Below, piece by piece: positions 56,301-64,000 of a stretch of DNA of 64,000 nucleotides. Below the pieces are notes generated by a model, which was given only the letters and a program-made list of their open reading frames with translations, had not been told where the DNA came from and did not search any database. The stretch's first letter is position 1; each line of letters opens with the position of its first letter. Source of the DNA: Capra hircus (taxonomy: Eukaryota > Chordata > Mammalia > Artiodactyla > Bovidae); the NCBI RefSeq assembly GCF_001704415.2, contig NC_030822.1, positions 48,849,345 to 48,913,344 on the forward strand, in the 5' to 3' direction. A program made the translations under genes and the position numbers.

Positions 56301-59300
56301 TGGAAAAGACCCTGATGCTGGGACAGATTGGGGCCAGGAGGAGAAGGGGACAACAGAGGATGAGATGGCTGGTTGGCATCACGGACTCAATGGACGTGAG
56401 TCTGCGTGAACTCCGGGAGATGGTGATGGACAGGGAGGCCTGGCGTGTTGCGATTCATGGGGTCGCAAAGAGTTGGACACGACTGAGCGACTAAACTGAA
56501 CTGAATGTTTAATTGCAATAAGCCCCTTAAGTACCCTGGATTTAAGCCAGCCTGTCTATAAGATGGGGATAGTAAGCCTCATTTACTGACCTCGAAAGCT
56601 ATTCTGAGGCTTAAATGAGATGAATTGCAGGTGCTCTGCAAAATAAGGGTTATGAAAATGGTTGTATCGTTACTGTTGCTGTTCATAGGTGTTAACACCC
56701 AGCTACTACTGAACAGGAAGGCAACCTTAGTTACATATAGCTCAGAGGCAAAACTAGCCAGTGTGGAAAGACGCCATCTAGAGGACAGGTTCTTCCCCTA
56801 AGGAGATGCTTCATCAGGAGGCGAGAAGTTTCATTACCACAAATTCCCCTGCCTCATCTCCCTCACGTGGTGTTAAGGCCACGTGGTCCATAGTCTCCTC
56901 CAGCCAGAAGGTCCTGCTTTGCCAGTTCTAATCACAGGTTAGGCCCTGTTGTCCGGCTGCCTGCATGATGACGTTCCTGGAAATGGCTCGGGGAGGACAG
57001 CAGCTACCTCTGGGTGATGAAACCGGCAAGTCCAGTCAAAGGCTTGTCCAAATGACCCTGGTTTCTATCACTGCTGGGTGGATCCTTGCGGATGTTTCTA
57101 GATTTCTTTCTGATGGAGGCAGCTCTTGCCAGCTTCCTCAAGGGTTGCCAACTCCTGTGGGCTTGGCATTGGCCAGTACAGTACACACACTTGGCATGTG
57201 CTTCCTGCTGCCCTGGCAAGGTTGGTATGTGGGATGGTGGTGTGGTCTTTCCCACTGCCTCTCCTGCTGTTTCCTAACTCAAGTTCCGGACTCCAGCCAA
57301 CGTCAGCTAGTCTCTTGTTGCCTAACACACTTGAACTTTCAATTGGCTTTGTGTTAATATATACTGTTCAAAACCACCCTTCCCCTGGAATGGATAAGGA
57401 CGTGGTACACATATACAATAGAATGTTACTCAGCCATTAGGAAGAGTGAAATAATGCCATTTGCCACAACATGGGTGGACCCAGAGATTGTCATGCTAAG
57501 TGAAGTCAGTCAGACAGGGAAGGAGAAATATGGTATGACATCCCTTATATGTGGAATCTGAAAAGAAATGATAAAAATGAACTTATTTACAAAAGAGAAG
57601 ACAGACATACAGACTTAAGATAACAAACTTATGGTTGCCAGGAGGAACACTGTGGGGAGGGATAGCTAGGGAGTTTGGGATGGATGTGTGAGCGTGCATC
57701 CTAAGTCACTTAAGTCGTGTCCGACTCTGTGTGACCCCATGGACTGAAGCCCACCAGGCTCTGTCCATGGGAGTCTCCAGGCAAGAATACTGGAGTGGGT
57801 TGCCATTTCCTCCCCCAGGGATCTTCCCGACCCAGGGATCGAACCCATATCTCTCGTATTTCCTGCACGGGCAGGCAGGTCCTTGACCACCAGCACCACC
57901 TGGGAAGCCCTTGGGATGGACGTGTACACTCTGCTGTATTTAAACTGGGTAACCAACAAGGACCTACTGTATTAGCGCAGGGCACTCTGCTCAATGTCAT
58001 GTGGCAGCCTGGATGGGAGGAGGGTTTGGAGGAGAATGGATACATGTATGTGTATGGCTGAATCCCTTTGCTGTCCACCTGAAACTACCACATTGTTAAC
58101 TGGCTATACTCCAAAATAAAAAGTTCTTTTAAAACCCCAACCCCCTTCCCCCACTCCCCCATCCTGCAACCTTTCTGGTATATCTCAGACATACACTGAT
58201 CATTCACTATGTGCCAGGTACTGTACTAAGAACCATTTTCTTATTTCCTTTAATCTTCACAATGCCCTGTGAAATAGATACTTCAGGTGACCCTTGAACA
58301 ACTTGGGTTTGAACTGCACGGGGCCCAACTAATACATGGCCTTTTTTTTGTTCAAAAGTAAATACTACAGTACTCTACGATCCGCAGTGTTGAATCTGAG
58401 GTTGCAGAATGGTGGATATGAGGGCACCAAACTGGGTAGATGGAGGGCCAGCTCCAAGTTACAGTTAGATTTTCCAGCCCTTGGAGGTTTGGCACTCCTA
58501 ACCCCTGGACTGTTCAAGGGTCCACTGCGTTACTTCTTTATAGATAACACATCCCTTGCTCTGTGGAGCAGTCTTCCTTACTAGTTTAGACCCAGAAGCT
58601 GGTAATCATTGTCAGCGCCATGCATCTGACTATTCTTCTTAAATTTCTGTCTATCTTTTAGGATTGTGTGCCCTGAGAGATCGGTAACCCTTTCAGGACA
58701 GAGAAGTCAATGCCTCACCCTTTGTTAAAAAAAAAAAAAAAAAAAAAGTGCTCAGTGACTCCTGAGCAGAGTTGAGGATGTGGCCCTGACGGTCAGCCCT
58801 ACCTGGGTGGGCTGGCAGATGATGGTGAGGGGTGTCGCGTCCCCCAGGCCCTGGTCCTCATACTGCCGCCTCTCCAGGATGCCGTCCCCAAATGAGAGCG
58901 CGTTGGAAGAGGATGTGTTTAAGATGGAGTAAGAGCTGCGGAGGGAGACAAGGAAGATGTTAGCTGAGGAGGAACATCTTTTTAAAATGTTTTCATTGAA
59001 GCATAATTGACAATATTCTATGAGCTTCGAGTACACAACACAGTGATTGGATATTTTTATAAGGAACGCCCTGTTTCATACTGAAGTCTTGCAGTTAATA
59101 AATTAGGGATGGATGGATTTCCGTGCTTGGAACAGATGTGTTCATCCCTCTGGGCAGGGGTGGGGCCTGCGATGCTGTGCTTATTTGGGTGCCATGGGCC
59201 TGGCTGGCACCAGAGGCATGCTGCAGAATAACGAGGTATCAATTCTGTACCATTGTTTCCAGCTCTTTTCCTGGCTCCAAAGAAATAAACAATTCCTGCT

Positions 59301-62300
59301 GCCTTTAATCTTTTCCACAGTGATTTCCATCTGAACTGACAAAGGAGAGGGAAGATTAAGACCCTCCCCACCACTTTGCCTGTGGCTCCGAGTGAAGCCA
59401 CAGAAGTCCCTGGCCATCACCCGCTACGGCACCTCCTTCCCGTCTCCAAACCCTTCTCCGTCTCAATCACACCTCCAACAAGAGGACTAAATACAGCATT
59501 TTTCCAGAGGACACCATTCTCACCAGCTGTGTGGAGCTATGAGCCAAGAGTTGTTGTTTCTGGATGTAACACTGACTACAGAAGCCCCTCAAAGAGGTCT
59601 CGCTGAAAGACAGGCAGCAGATCATGCCATGTTTAAATTATTCTCATTAGCAGAGCTTCCAAAAAGCTTTATCTAATAAAACACTGCAATTCAAATATGG
59701 TTGTTAGGCAAATGTGATGGACAGCCTCTCCTGCATCAATGGGTGGTGTCGAGGGAGAAGATTTTAATTTTAGATTTCTTGCTGCTTTGTAATCAGGGTA
59801 AAGTTCCATATATACAAAACAGCACTCAATCTAACGTAGCCATTAGCTTTTTGGTTATTCTTTTTGTTATTTCTAAGGAAATCTTGTGCCACTCACAGTC
59901 TCATAGACAGCCTGTTTTCATTTTAAACGGAGACCCTCCTAAACATCACAGAGTTAAAGAAAATTCAGTTTCACTGTCTGATTCATCAAAGCTCCAGGGT
60001 CTGAAATGTCTGGATCTATGGAATCGTCCTGACATCATGCTTGTACATGTTTCCTAATTCCTGCACTGTATTGCAGCTGTGAAGACACTGGCAGGATCCC
60101 TTCTCCTTCAGCTCAGCTGGCAAGGAGACTGCCGGCCTCCTCCTCTTCTCAGGTATCACTAGAATCAAAGGCCCCGACTCCCGGAGACAGCGTGAGGCCG
60201 ACAGTTCCAATCAGACAGTCCGATCAGGTGCAGAGTAGAGAGGATGATGTACCTGACACCTGTAATTACCATGGAAACACCTCCCAAGGGCACATCAGAC
60301 CTGGGGGTCAGCTGAGGAGGACTGCTTAGCCCACTCCAACTCAGAGGCTTCCGCCAACCGACATGTCTGGAGATCCTCAGAACCAGGCGAGGTGCTCTCA
60401 CAAAGGTGGTAGGAAAATGTTTCCTTAGGAGGGACTCAGAAAACTTGAGGACAGAGGAAGAAGAGTCGTGAAGGGTCGCTGACCCCTCCAAGTCCCTCCC
60501 TGATGCTGGAATCCCCTCTGCAACTTCTCAGCAAGTCAGCAGGTCCTACTTGAGGAGCCCTGTGACTCTCCCTCCCCCAGGCTACCTGGGATTAGGAGTG
60601 AAGCAAGACCATCTGATAGCCTGAGTCATTTCTACTTCTGCGATAAACAGGAAAGCACCACTCTGCTATAGGGTCACTGCAGTGGAAGGGACCTCTGATT
60701 TGGTGAGCATGTAAGAGAGGACTAGGAAAGACGAGTTAGAGAAAGATTACCATAAAGCTAACGGCTGTTTTAGACCCCGTGCTGTTTTATACATGGCACT
60801 GATCCCTAAGCAGCAGTGTTCACAGATACCTACGAGGGAAATGCAACTGTTGGCTTCACTTCATAGATTAGCAAACTGAGGCTCAGAGAGGTCACGCAAC
60901 TTGGCCAAGGTCACACAGCTGGTGCATGGGAGAGTTAGAATTTGAATTCAAGACTACTAGAATAAAAACTCAATTCGCAATTATGGCACCCTAACACCTA
61001 ATACATTAGTATTTCCCCATTCTCAGCCAGGCTGGCTGTGAAAGCGGAAATTTCAGACATAGTTCCCAAAATAAAGGGAGGTGACACACTGACCTCCCTG
61101 GGGTCTGTGGACTGAGGGCGCTGAGGCTGCCCCTGTTTCGGCAGGAGTGGTCTGGATGCAGAGACCTGCAAGGGGCCAGCAGGAATCCCCCTGCATGCCC
61201 TCCTTCCACAGTGAGCCCTACTGGTAAGAATGATCTGGGAGCTGGGTATCATCAAATCTTTTGATTATGTTTCTTCATGAATATGGCATTTGTTTTTTTA
61301 TAAGCATAAAATGGTTACTTTGGGGACTACCCTGGCGGTCCAGGGGTTAAGACTCTGAGCTTCCTGGATTCAGGCAGTGGGGCACAAGTTCGATCCTTGG
61401 TTGGGAAACTAAGATCCCACATGCTACATGGCATGGCCAAAAAAAAAGCCCAACCAACCAAACAAAACACAATGGTGACTTTGGAAACCCAACTTAGAAA
61501 CACTTCTGAACATGAGGCAGCTTTGACCTTCCGTTCTGAGCTACAAAATGCTGAATGTTCATGGGGTGGGGGTGGGAAGGAAGAGGCAGGCTTGCTGGGG
61601 AGGGTTATTAGGGAAGAAGATACTCGTTCTCATCATCGGGTTTGTGGTTTGCCCGCTGCTAATCAGGGGAGGGGACTGTCTTTTCTTTTCTCCCTTTAGG
61701 CAAAACACTCAGTGAAATTGCCCGTCTCTGCTTCTCTTTCATGACAGTGATAACAACGTTGCACACCATGCAGCTGGTGCTCAGAGCTGCCGGCTCTCAG
61801 CCACGTTGGCACAAGGCAAGAACAAGAGGGAGGGAAACCAGCATGCACGCCCCGGCCAGGCGCCCAAAATGCGCCAGGGAAGGGCTGGCTCTGAACTTCC
61901 CGGATTAAGAAGCACAAAAGAGGAACAAGAGGCACCCATCAGGACAAAGCTGGTCATACAGCACAGGCCACTCAACGTGGGAACAGGCTGGTCTGGGGGC
62001 ACTCCACAGAAGACCTGGGTGGGGAAGGGCCCGCCTGCCTCCCTCAGCCTCTGGAGGTTACCCATTTCCACAGAAATGGTCTCTGTCATCTAGGCATTCA
62101 TGTGCCAGGTCTGAGGACTGGCTCAGGCGGTCAGGTCCGCTGACCTTGGCAAACCTGTTCACTACTGGCTGGCTGGCATAGTGGGAATCTGTCCTGCTTC
62201 TCTGGGGAGTCTGTGCAATGACCCGGGACAAAGTGCACAGAAGCCCCAAAGCCATAAAGACTCGGCGGTGGGCTGACCCACACTGAGGCCAGAAGAGATG

Positions 62301-62754
62301 TGCCCTAAGCAGCCTGTTTGGTCTCTGATGGAGAACTCTGACAGATGTTCCAGCCGTGGTGGCGGGTGGGGTAAAGCGGGGCATCCCGCTCTTCCCGTGC
62401 CCCAGCTCCGCCCTTCCCTGAACGTCTGGGGCCAAGAGCGCTGGACTCCACGCACTGCTCCTGCCGCCCTGCGTGTCCCGCCACCTCCTCAAGGGCCACA
62501 GTGTCCTTCGAAAAGCAGCAGGCAGAGAGCCCGGCACGGGCTCACCCGTGAAATATCCAGGTGCTGCACTCGTCGGCCTTGGTGATGTAGTTCTCCGGCA
62601 GGAGTCCAGAGCAGCCCGTGGTCAGGGAGGTGCCGTAGATCCAGCCCTCGCTGGTGCTGGTCTGCTCCATGGGCGACATGAAGATGAAGTCCCCGGGGAC
62701 TAGCTCCAGCTCGTCGTCGTTCTGCGGGGTGTACGGGTAGATCACCTGCAATGT
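41165..62754 (-). CDS. UBASH3B: UBASH3B (Sts-1/TULA-2), last nine coding exons: SH3 and histidine-phosphatase domains
   Basis: A cytoplasmic protein tyrosine phosphatase that dampens T-cell receptor and ITAM signalling by dephosphorylating Syk/ZAP-70. Nine exons join in frame: 62546-62754, 58803-58935, 55849-55969, 54896-55018, 53512-53604, 52232-52376, 43940-44046, 42510-42619 and 41165-41302. They encode 392 residues and a TAA stop; the human protein has 649, so residues about 258-649 are here. All junctions are GT-AG and their phases agree. The product has the SH3 domain (YPYTPQNDDELELVPGDFI) and a 2H/PGM-like phosphatase: the RHG motif CRHGERMD (nucleophile His391 in human-style numbering), SPSLRC (Arg473), EPGLFEW (Glu501) and AHASSLEAC (His576). 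All expected catalytic residues are present. The UBA and 2H-phosphoesterase exons lie beyond the right edge. UBASH3A is the alternative paralogue, but the RHG-domain sequence fits UBASH3B. Confidence 0.97.
42510..42619 (-). CDS. UBASH3B: UBASH3B exon with the second catalytic His
   Basis: The exon is 110 nt with acceptor CCCCAG and donor GTAATC. It reads NNILIVAHASSLEACTCQL and QGLSPQNSKDFVQMVRK. The His codon at 42594-42596 is equivalent to His565 of mouse Sts-1. Confidence 0.97.
42838..42925. repeat. AT-rich microsatellite
   Basis: ATATATATTTTACATATTAT and TATACACTGTGTATATATAC; alternating and partly self-complementary. It lies 220 bp upstream of a UBASH3B exon in transcription direction. 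Confidence 0.7.
43940..44046 (-). CDS. UBASH3B: UBASH3B phosphatase-domain exon
   Basis: The exon is 107 nt with acceptor TTGCAG and donor GTAGGT. It reads PHIPVSKLVVSESYDTYISR and SFQVTKEIISECKSKG. It follows the largest intron in the window (8.2 kb), filled with L1. Confidence 0.96.
44470..45537 (-). mobile_element. Old L1 fragment, part 1 of an interrupted element
   Basis: TAAGGTGTACAATATACTGA, ATTGCTGGGTCATATGGTAG, TTTTCCATAGTGGCTGTCCT and GGTTGCCTTTTCATATTGTT read as antisense L1. It breaks at the BovB at 45538 and goes on at 46303. Confidence 0.8.
45538..46302 (-). mobile_element. BovB LINE, 5'-truncated, open frame intact
   Basis: The antisense BovB 3' end begins GTTCAGTTCAGTTCAGTCAC. 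An uninterrupted 249-codon frame on the minus strand (46299 down to 45550) starts MAESEEELKSLLMKVKEE and ends GVAKSWTRLSD. The catalytic YADD part is missing. It lies in the L1 within a UBASH3B intron, in the gene's sense direction. Confidence 0.92.
46303..46402 (-). mobile_element. Old L1 fragment, part 2
   Basis: AATCCATTTTGAGTTAATTT, GGGGTCCAATTTCATTCTTC and GGTTATCCAGTTTTCCCAAC continue the L1. Confidence 0.8.
46403..46666 (-). mobile_element. CHR-1-type SINE nested in L1
   Basis: GGGCCTTGGTTGCTGTGTGC, GCATGGGCTTCCCATCGCTG and ACCACTGGGCCACCAGGGAG; antisense long-form CHR element. The L1 resumes after it with ATCATTTATTGAAGTCTACC. Confidence 0.78.
46667..47205 (-). mobile_element. Old L1 fragment, part 3
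   Basis: TTCTGTTCCATTGGTCAGTG, TTATGCCAGTTACGACAGCT and GGTTTATTTCTATTTCATAT are antisense L1 ORF2. Confidence 0.8.
47210..47598 (-). mobile_element. Younger L1 3' region, part 1
   Basis: TTATTGGCATATAGTTGATT, GCTATACAGTAGGTCCTTGC and GATTCCACATATGAATGATA. It abuts the older L1 and is interrupted by a Bov-tA. Confidence 0.8.
47599..47745 (+). mobile_element. Bov-tA SINE (3'-truncated) nested in L1
   Basis: GGGCTTCTATGGTGGCTCAG to GAGAATCCCACAGACAGAGG; the final ~60 bases are missing. The L1 goes on with CTTCACTTAGTGTGAGAATA. Confidence 0.87.
47746..48628 (-). mobile_element. L1, part 2
   Basis: ATGTTGCTGCAAATGGCATT, then a jump to ORF2 antisense: GTATCCTGCAACTTCACTGA, CATCACATCATCTGCAAACA and CCATCCTTGCACCCCAGGGA. 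Around 47865 two different parts of L1 meet, so two fragments are probably joined. Confidence 0.8.
48629..48816 (-). mobile_element. Bov-A2 SINE
   Basis: CTGCTGCTGCTAAGTCGCAT, then linker AAGTGAAAAGTGAAAGTGAA and the second unit up to CCCCATGGACTGGAGCCTC. Confidence 0.9.
49262..49465 (-). mobile_element. MIR SINE
   Basis: TTACTGAGAGGTTCCCATGT, TGAGTTTATGGATGACAAAA and AGAGCAGGGACTTGAACCTG are MIR read in antisense, diverged. Confidence 0.5.
49466..52231. other. UBASH3B intron, repeat-poor stretch
   Basis: About 2.8 kb without a recognised young SINE or LINE and without exon evidence. A short BovB-like remnant is around 51535-51570. Open frames of 60-140 codons occur on both strands and look random. 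Confidence 0.5.
52232..52376 (-). CDS. UBASH3B: UBASH3B phosphatase-domain exon with the catalytic Glu
   Basis: The exon is 145 nt with acceptor GCTAAG (a purine-containing, weak-looking polypyrimidine end) and donor GTAACT. It reads GLQQENHLKIRVEPGLFEW, then TKWVAGNTLPAWIPPSEL. The Glu in the LFEW context matches Glu490 of mouse Sts-1. Confidence 0.95.
53512..53604 (-). CDS. UBASH3B: UBASH3B phosphatase-domain exon with substrate-binding Arg
   Basis: The exon is 93 nt, phase 1-1, with acceptor TTGCAG and donor GTGAGA. It reads GEALLESNTIIDHVYCSPSL and RCVQTAYNILK. The arginine after SPSL corresponds to Arg462 of mouse Sts-1. Confidence 0.95.
53755..54006 (-). mobile_element. CHR-1-type SINE
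   Basis: TGGGCTGTGCTGGGTCTTCG, GTGGAGCATGGGCTCTAGG and CTGAACCATCAGGGAAGCCC. It starts about 150 bp upstream of a UBASH3B exon. Confidence 0.8.
54290..54515 (+). mobile_element. L2-like LINE fragment
   Basis: TGTGCTCCCATAACATTTTG, CCAAGGGTGGGGACTCGATC and GTAGTGCCTTGCACAAGGTA form an L2 3' end. Confidence 0.55.
54896..55018 (-). CDS. UBASH3B: UBASH3B phosphatase-domain exon
   Basis: The exon is 123 nt, phase 1-1, with acceptor TTCCAG and donor GTAAGT. It reads RYIRTNLNMPHSLPQRSGGF and RDYEKDAPITVFGCMQARLV. Confidence 0.96.
55240..55422 (-). mobile_element. CHR-2-type SINE
   Basis: AAAGTCTTTATTGAATTTGT, GGCATCTGGGATCTCAGTTC and ATCAGCAGGGAAGGTCCC. Confidence 0.84.
55565..55670 (+). mobile_element. 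MIR SINE fragment
   Basis: GACATGGAATCAGGACACCT and ATGGCTCTGGGCAAGACATC; MIR core, diverged. It lies about 180 bp downstream of the RHG exon. Confidence 0.55.
55849..55969 (-). CDS. UBASH3B: UBASH3B exon with the RHG catalytic motif
   Basis: The exon is 121 nt with acceptor CCGCAG and donor GTGAGT. It reads PLRISSQPGPQKRCLFVC, then RHGERMDVVFGKYWLSQCFD. The His codon at 55910-55912 is the phospho-acceptor nucleophile of the histidine phosphatase family. A BovB fragment begins 108 bp upstream of the acceptor. Confidence 0.97.
56078..56507 (+). mobile_element. BovB LINE, 5'-truncated 3' end
   Basis: It begins TTAATGTATGGATGTGAGAG and its frame 56081-56494 (MYGCESWTVKKAEHRRIDAF) is open to GVAKSWTRLSD. 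It is antisense to UBASH3B and starts 108 bp upstream of the RHG exon acceptor. Confidence 0.92.
56535..56665 (+). mobile_element. MIR SINE 3' part
   Basis: CTATAAGATGGGGATAGTAA, GAGGCTTAAATGAGATGAAT and GGTGCTCTGCAAAATAAGGG. Confidence 0.55.
57365..57697 (+). mobile_element. L1 3' end, part 1 (split by Bov-tA)
   Basis: GGTACACATATACAATAGAA, CCATTTGCCACAACATGGGT, ACTTATGGTTGCCAGGAGGA and GGGATAGCTAGGGAGTTTGG are sense L1 3' end. Confidence 0.87.
57698..57910 (-). mobile_element. Bov-tA SINE nested in L1
   Basis: CACTTAAGTCGTGTCCGACT to ACCACCTGGGAAGCCC. TTTGGGATGGATGTG precedes and TTGGGATGGACGTG follows, a likely target-site duplication. Confidence 0.92.
57911..58131 (+). mobile_element. 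L1 3' end, part 2
   Basis: GTACACTCTGCTGTATTTAA, AACAAGGACCTACTGTATTA and GGCTATACTCCAAAATAAAA, the terminal part with the AATAAA. Confidence 0.87.
58135..58160 (-). other. Potential G-quadruplex on the UBASH3B sense strand
   Basis: Four C runs of 4, 5, 5 and 5 on plus, separated by AA, TT and ACT, mean four G runs with loops of 3, 2 and 2 nt on the minus (transcribed-sense) strand. They fit the canonical G3+N1-7 pattern. It follows the L1 tail. Confidence 0.7.
58185..58283 (-). mobile_element. MIR SINE fragment
   Basis: TTCACTATGTGCCAGGTACT and TCTTCACAATGCCCTGTGAA; antisense MIR, cut off by the Tigger element at 58284. Confidence 0.55.
58284..58527. mobile_element. Tigger-type (Tc1/mariner) non-autonomous DNA transposon
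   Basis: A 244-bp element bounded by inverted ends CAGGTGACCCTTGAACAAC and, reversed, CAGTGGACCCTTGAACAGT. The inner sequence (ACTACAGTACTCTACGATCC) fits a common mammalian Tigger MITE. It carries no transposase. Confidence 0.8.
58727..58747. repeat. A21 homopolymer
   Basis: 21 uninterrupted A on plus, i.e. a U21 tract in UBASH3B pre-mRNA about 55 nt after the exon donor at 58802. Confidence 0.9.
58803..58935 (-). CDS. UBASH3B: UBASH3B exon: linker between SH3 and phosphatase domain
   Basis: The exon is 133 nt with acceptor CCGCAG and donor GTAGGG. It encodes SYSILNTSSSNALSFGDGIL and ERRQYEDQGLGDATPL. Ser/Thr-rich and charged, it has no domain signature of its own. A T21 run (minus strand, 58727-58747) lies about 55 nt into the downstream intron. 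Confidence 0.95.
58980..59060 (-). mobile_element. Short L1M-like remnant
   Basis: TTTCATTGAAGCATAATTGA and CAACACAGTGATTGGATATT resemble an L1M 3' end. It is short. Confidence 0.45.
59061..60844. other. UBASH3B intron, repeat-poor
   Basis: About 1.8 kb without recognised transposons or exons. Some blocks (for example 59630-59700) are AT-rich and look homogeneous, but nothing indicates a gene. Confidence 0.45.
60845..60955 (-). mobile_element. MIR SINE
   Basis: AAACTGAGGCTCAGAGAGGT, GGCCAAGGTCACACAGCTGG and GAATTTGAATTCAAGACTAC are a clear antisense MIR core. Confidence 0.8.
61318..61450 (+). mobile_element. CHR-2-type SINE
   Basis: GGGGACTACCCTGGCGGTCC, GGGAAACTAAGATCCCACAT and CATGGCCAAAAAAAAAGCCC. 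Confidence 0.87.
61451..62545. other. UBASH3B intron, no feature recognised
   Basis: Moderately GC-rich intron 3' to the SH3 exon in transcription direction. Several 95-160 codon frames occur in both directions and reflect GC content. No repeat or exon is recognised. Confidence 0.45.
62546..62754 (-). CDS. UBASH3B: UBASH3B exon encoding the SH3 domain
   Basis: The exon is 209 nt with acceptor TTCCAG and donor GTGAGC. It reads TLQVIYPYTPQNDDE, then LVPGDFIFMSPMEQTSTSEG and LLPENYITKADECSTWIFHG. The ALYDY-like YPY, the acidic RT loop and the PENY motif are standard SH3 features. It starts in phase 0 and ends after two bases of a Gly codon. Confidence 0.97.
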
Positions 62755-63691
62755 CTGGAAAAGGGGGAGAGGGAGGCGTGAGGCCCACGCCTGACCAGCT
62801 CTGCTGAGCGCTCAGGGCCCGCCTGTGGGCTCTGCTCGCGTTCACGGGCACCTCTGGAGTCTGCAGGCTCCGAGTAGATCTGGATTCAGATCAGAAGGAG
62901 TTTCTCCTCCTCTCAGGATATGCTAGTGCTTCTGGCTCGTTCCAGACTTTCCTTCAGGCATAGCTTTGCTTCAAAAGACATGGCTTTTAGAAATTCATAT
63001 GAAAACCTGTAGGTTCTCCAGTAAACTGCTTTACAGACGGGTTTGGACCTCGTTTTCCCTGCTCTGTCTGCCACGTTGATGCCGTAAGAGACCCTGGACA
63101 CACAGCTCATGGAAAGGAGTCTTCCATGCAATGTCACCAACGCCCAGATGAGAGACTCTGCTAGGAAGGCTTTGGGGATGAAATGTCTCCTCTCCATGTA
63201 ACTGAGCAGCTCAAATAAGACACGGTCCTGCCTTCAAAGAGCTTTCTTTAAACCTCCATGGTTAACAAAGACTTCGAAAGAAAAATATCTTTCACAGCCA
63301 TCAGTGTCCTGTGTGTAACCAGCTCTTGTCAGTCAGCAGGTGGAGACCACGTGTTCCCTCTTTGGGCTCAGAAAAAGCCCCTTGGGCCAACCCCAGGCCA
63401 TGTCACTTGTCTGATTTATTCCATATTTTGCCTCCTTATTTATTTTGCCTCACAGGCAGACGTATGAAGATACTCTGGAAAACATCTATTAATATTTTAC
63501 TACTTTTCTGTTAACAGCAGGAGACCTCAATACTAAGGAAAATATTTTTCTATGTGTTTCATAAGAGGACACTAAGATGGAGCTGTTTTATCAGCTTTTC
63601 CTTCAATCCTGAAGCCACTAGAGGAAAGCTAAGTATTCTGGTTCCCACGTATGGGTTTTTAACTTTGTTTGGCCTCTGTTATTTCTCATCT
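62755..63691. other. UBASH3B intron upstream of the SH3 exon
   Basis: No repeat or exon is recognised. The next upstream UBASH3B exon is not within the window. Confidence 0.45.
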
Positions 63692-63898
63692 GCAGGGGCT
63701 TCCCTGGTAGCTCAGATGGTAAAGAATCTGCCTGCAATGCTGGAGATCCAGGTTCAAACCCTGGGTCAAGAAGATCCCTTGGAAGAGGGTATGGGAACCC
63801 ACTCCAGTATTCTTGCTTGGAGAATCCCATGGACAGACTAACCTGGTGGGCTACAGTCCATGGGATTGCAAAGAGTTGGACACGACTGAGCGGCTACC
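63692..63898 (+). mobile_element. Bov-tA SINE
   Basis: GGGGCTTCCCTGGTAGCTCA to GGACACGACTGAGCGGCTAC. Confidence 0.92.
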
Positions 63899-63902
63899 AT
63901 TT

Positions 63903-63990
63903 TATTTTCTCATCTGTAAAATAATACTTACACTATAAAAGTTAAATGAGACAATCTAAGAAAACTCCTGAGGACTCTAGTACACAGAAG
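63903..63990 (+). mobile_element. MIR 3' remnant
   Basis: TCTCATCTGTAAAATAATAC and GTTAAATGAGACAATCTAAG; the Bov-tA inserted into this MIR. Confidence 0.5.
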
Positions 63991-64000
63991 AGGTGTAATT

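Noticed and set aside
62058..62537. 159-codon minus-strand frame next to the SH3 exon
   Set aside because: It lies within the intron after the donor at 62545, and its content reflects GC-rich sequence; it shows no family signature.

Overview
This window is nuclear DNA of a ruminant, most likely a bovid. Two kinds of evidence point there. First, it is crowded with ruminant-specific repeats: BovB (RTE-type) LINEs, Bov-tA and Bov-A2 SINEs with AGC-rich tails, and cetartiodactyl CHR SINEs, inserted into older L1, L2, MIR and hAT/Tigger sequence. Second, interrupted exons of two mammalian genes can be read on the minus strand. There is no prokaryotic gene organisation. I cannot separate cattle from bison, yak, buffalo, sheep or goat by eye.

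CRTAM occupies the left part (21,567 down to 1,002 and on past the left edge). Seven coding exons are visible: the signal-peptide exon, two exons for an Ig V-type domain, two for an Ig C-type domain, and two stalk exons. The transmembrane and cytoplasmic exons lie outside the window. CRTAM is a T/NK-cell activation receptor that binds CADM1/Necl-2. Every internal exon seen here is phase 1-1.

From about 21.7 to 36.9 kb is the spacer between the genes. It is mostly nested transposons, including a two-unit BovB block inside an L1, a three-layer nest (MER-type DNA transposon / L1 / Bov-A2), a Bov-tA pair in opposite orientation, and a Bov-A2 whose AGC tail has grown to about 25 units.

UBASH3B (Sts-1/TULA-2) occupies the right part. 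The last nine coding exons lie between 62,754 and the stop codon at 41,165, encoding the SH3 domain and the complete histidine-phosphatase domain with both catalytic histidines. The UBA and 2H-phosphoesterase exons lie beyond the right edge. A stretch of about 4.3 kb without recognisable transposons follows the stop codon and probably holds a long 3' UTR.

The two genes run in the same direction, UBASH3B upstream of CRTAM, which is the mammalian order known from human 11q24. Both act in T-cell receptor signalling: UBASH3B dephosphorylates Syk/ZAP-70 kinases, and CRTAM is induced by activation. I found no new molecular system. The points worth a second look concern nested repeats, exon phases, possible RNA structures and repeat-poor intervals.
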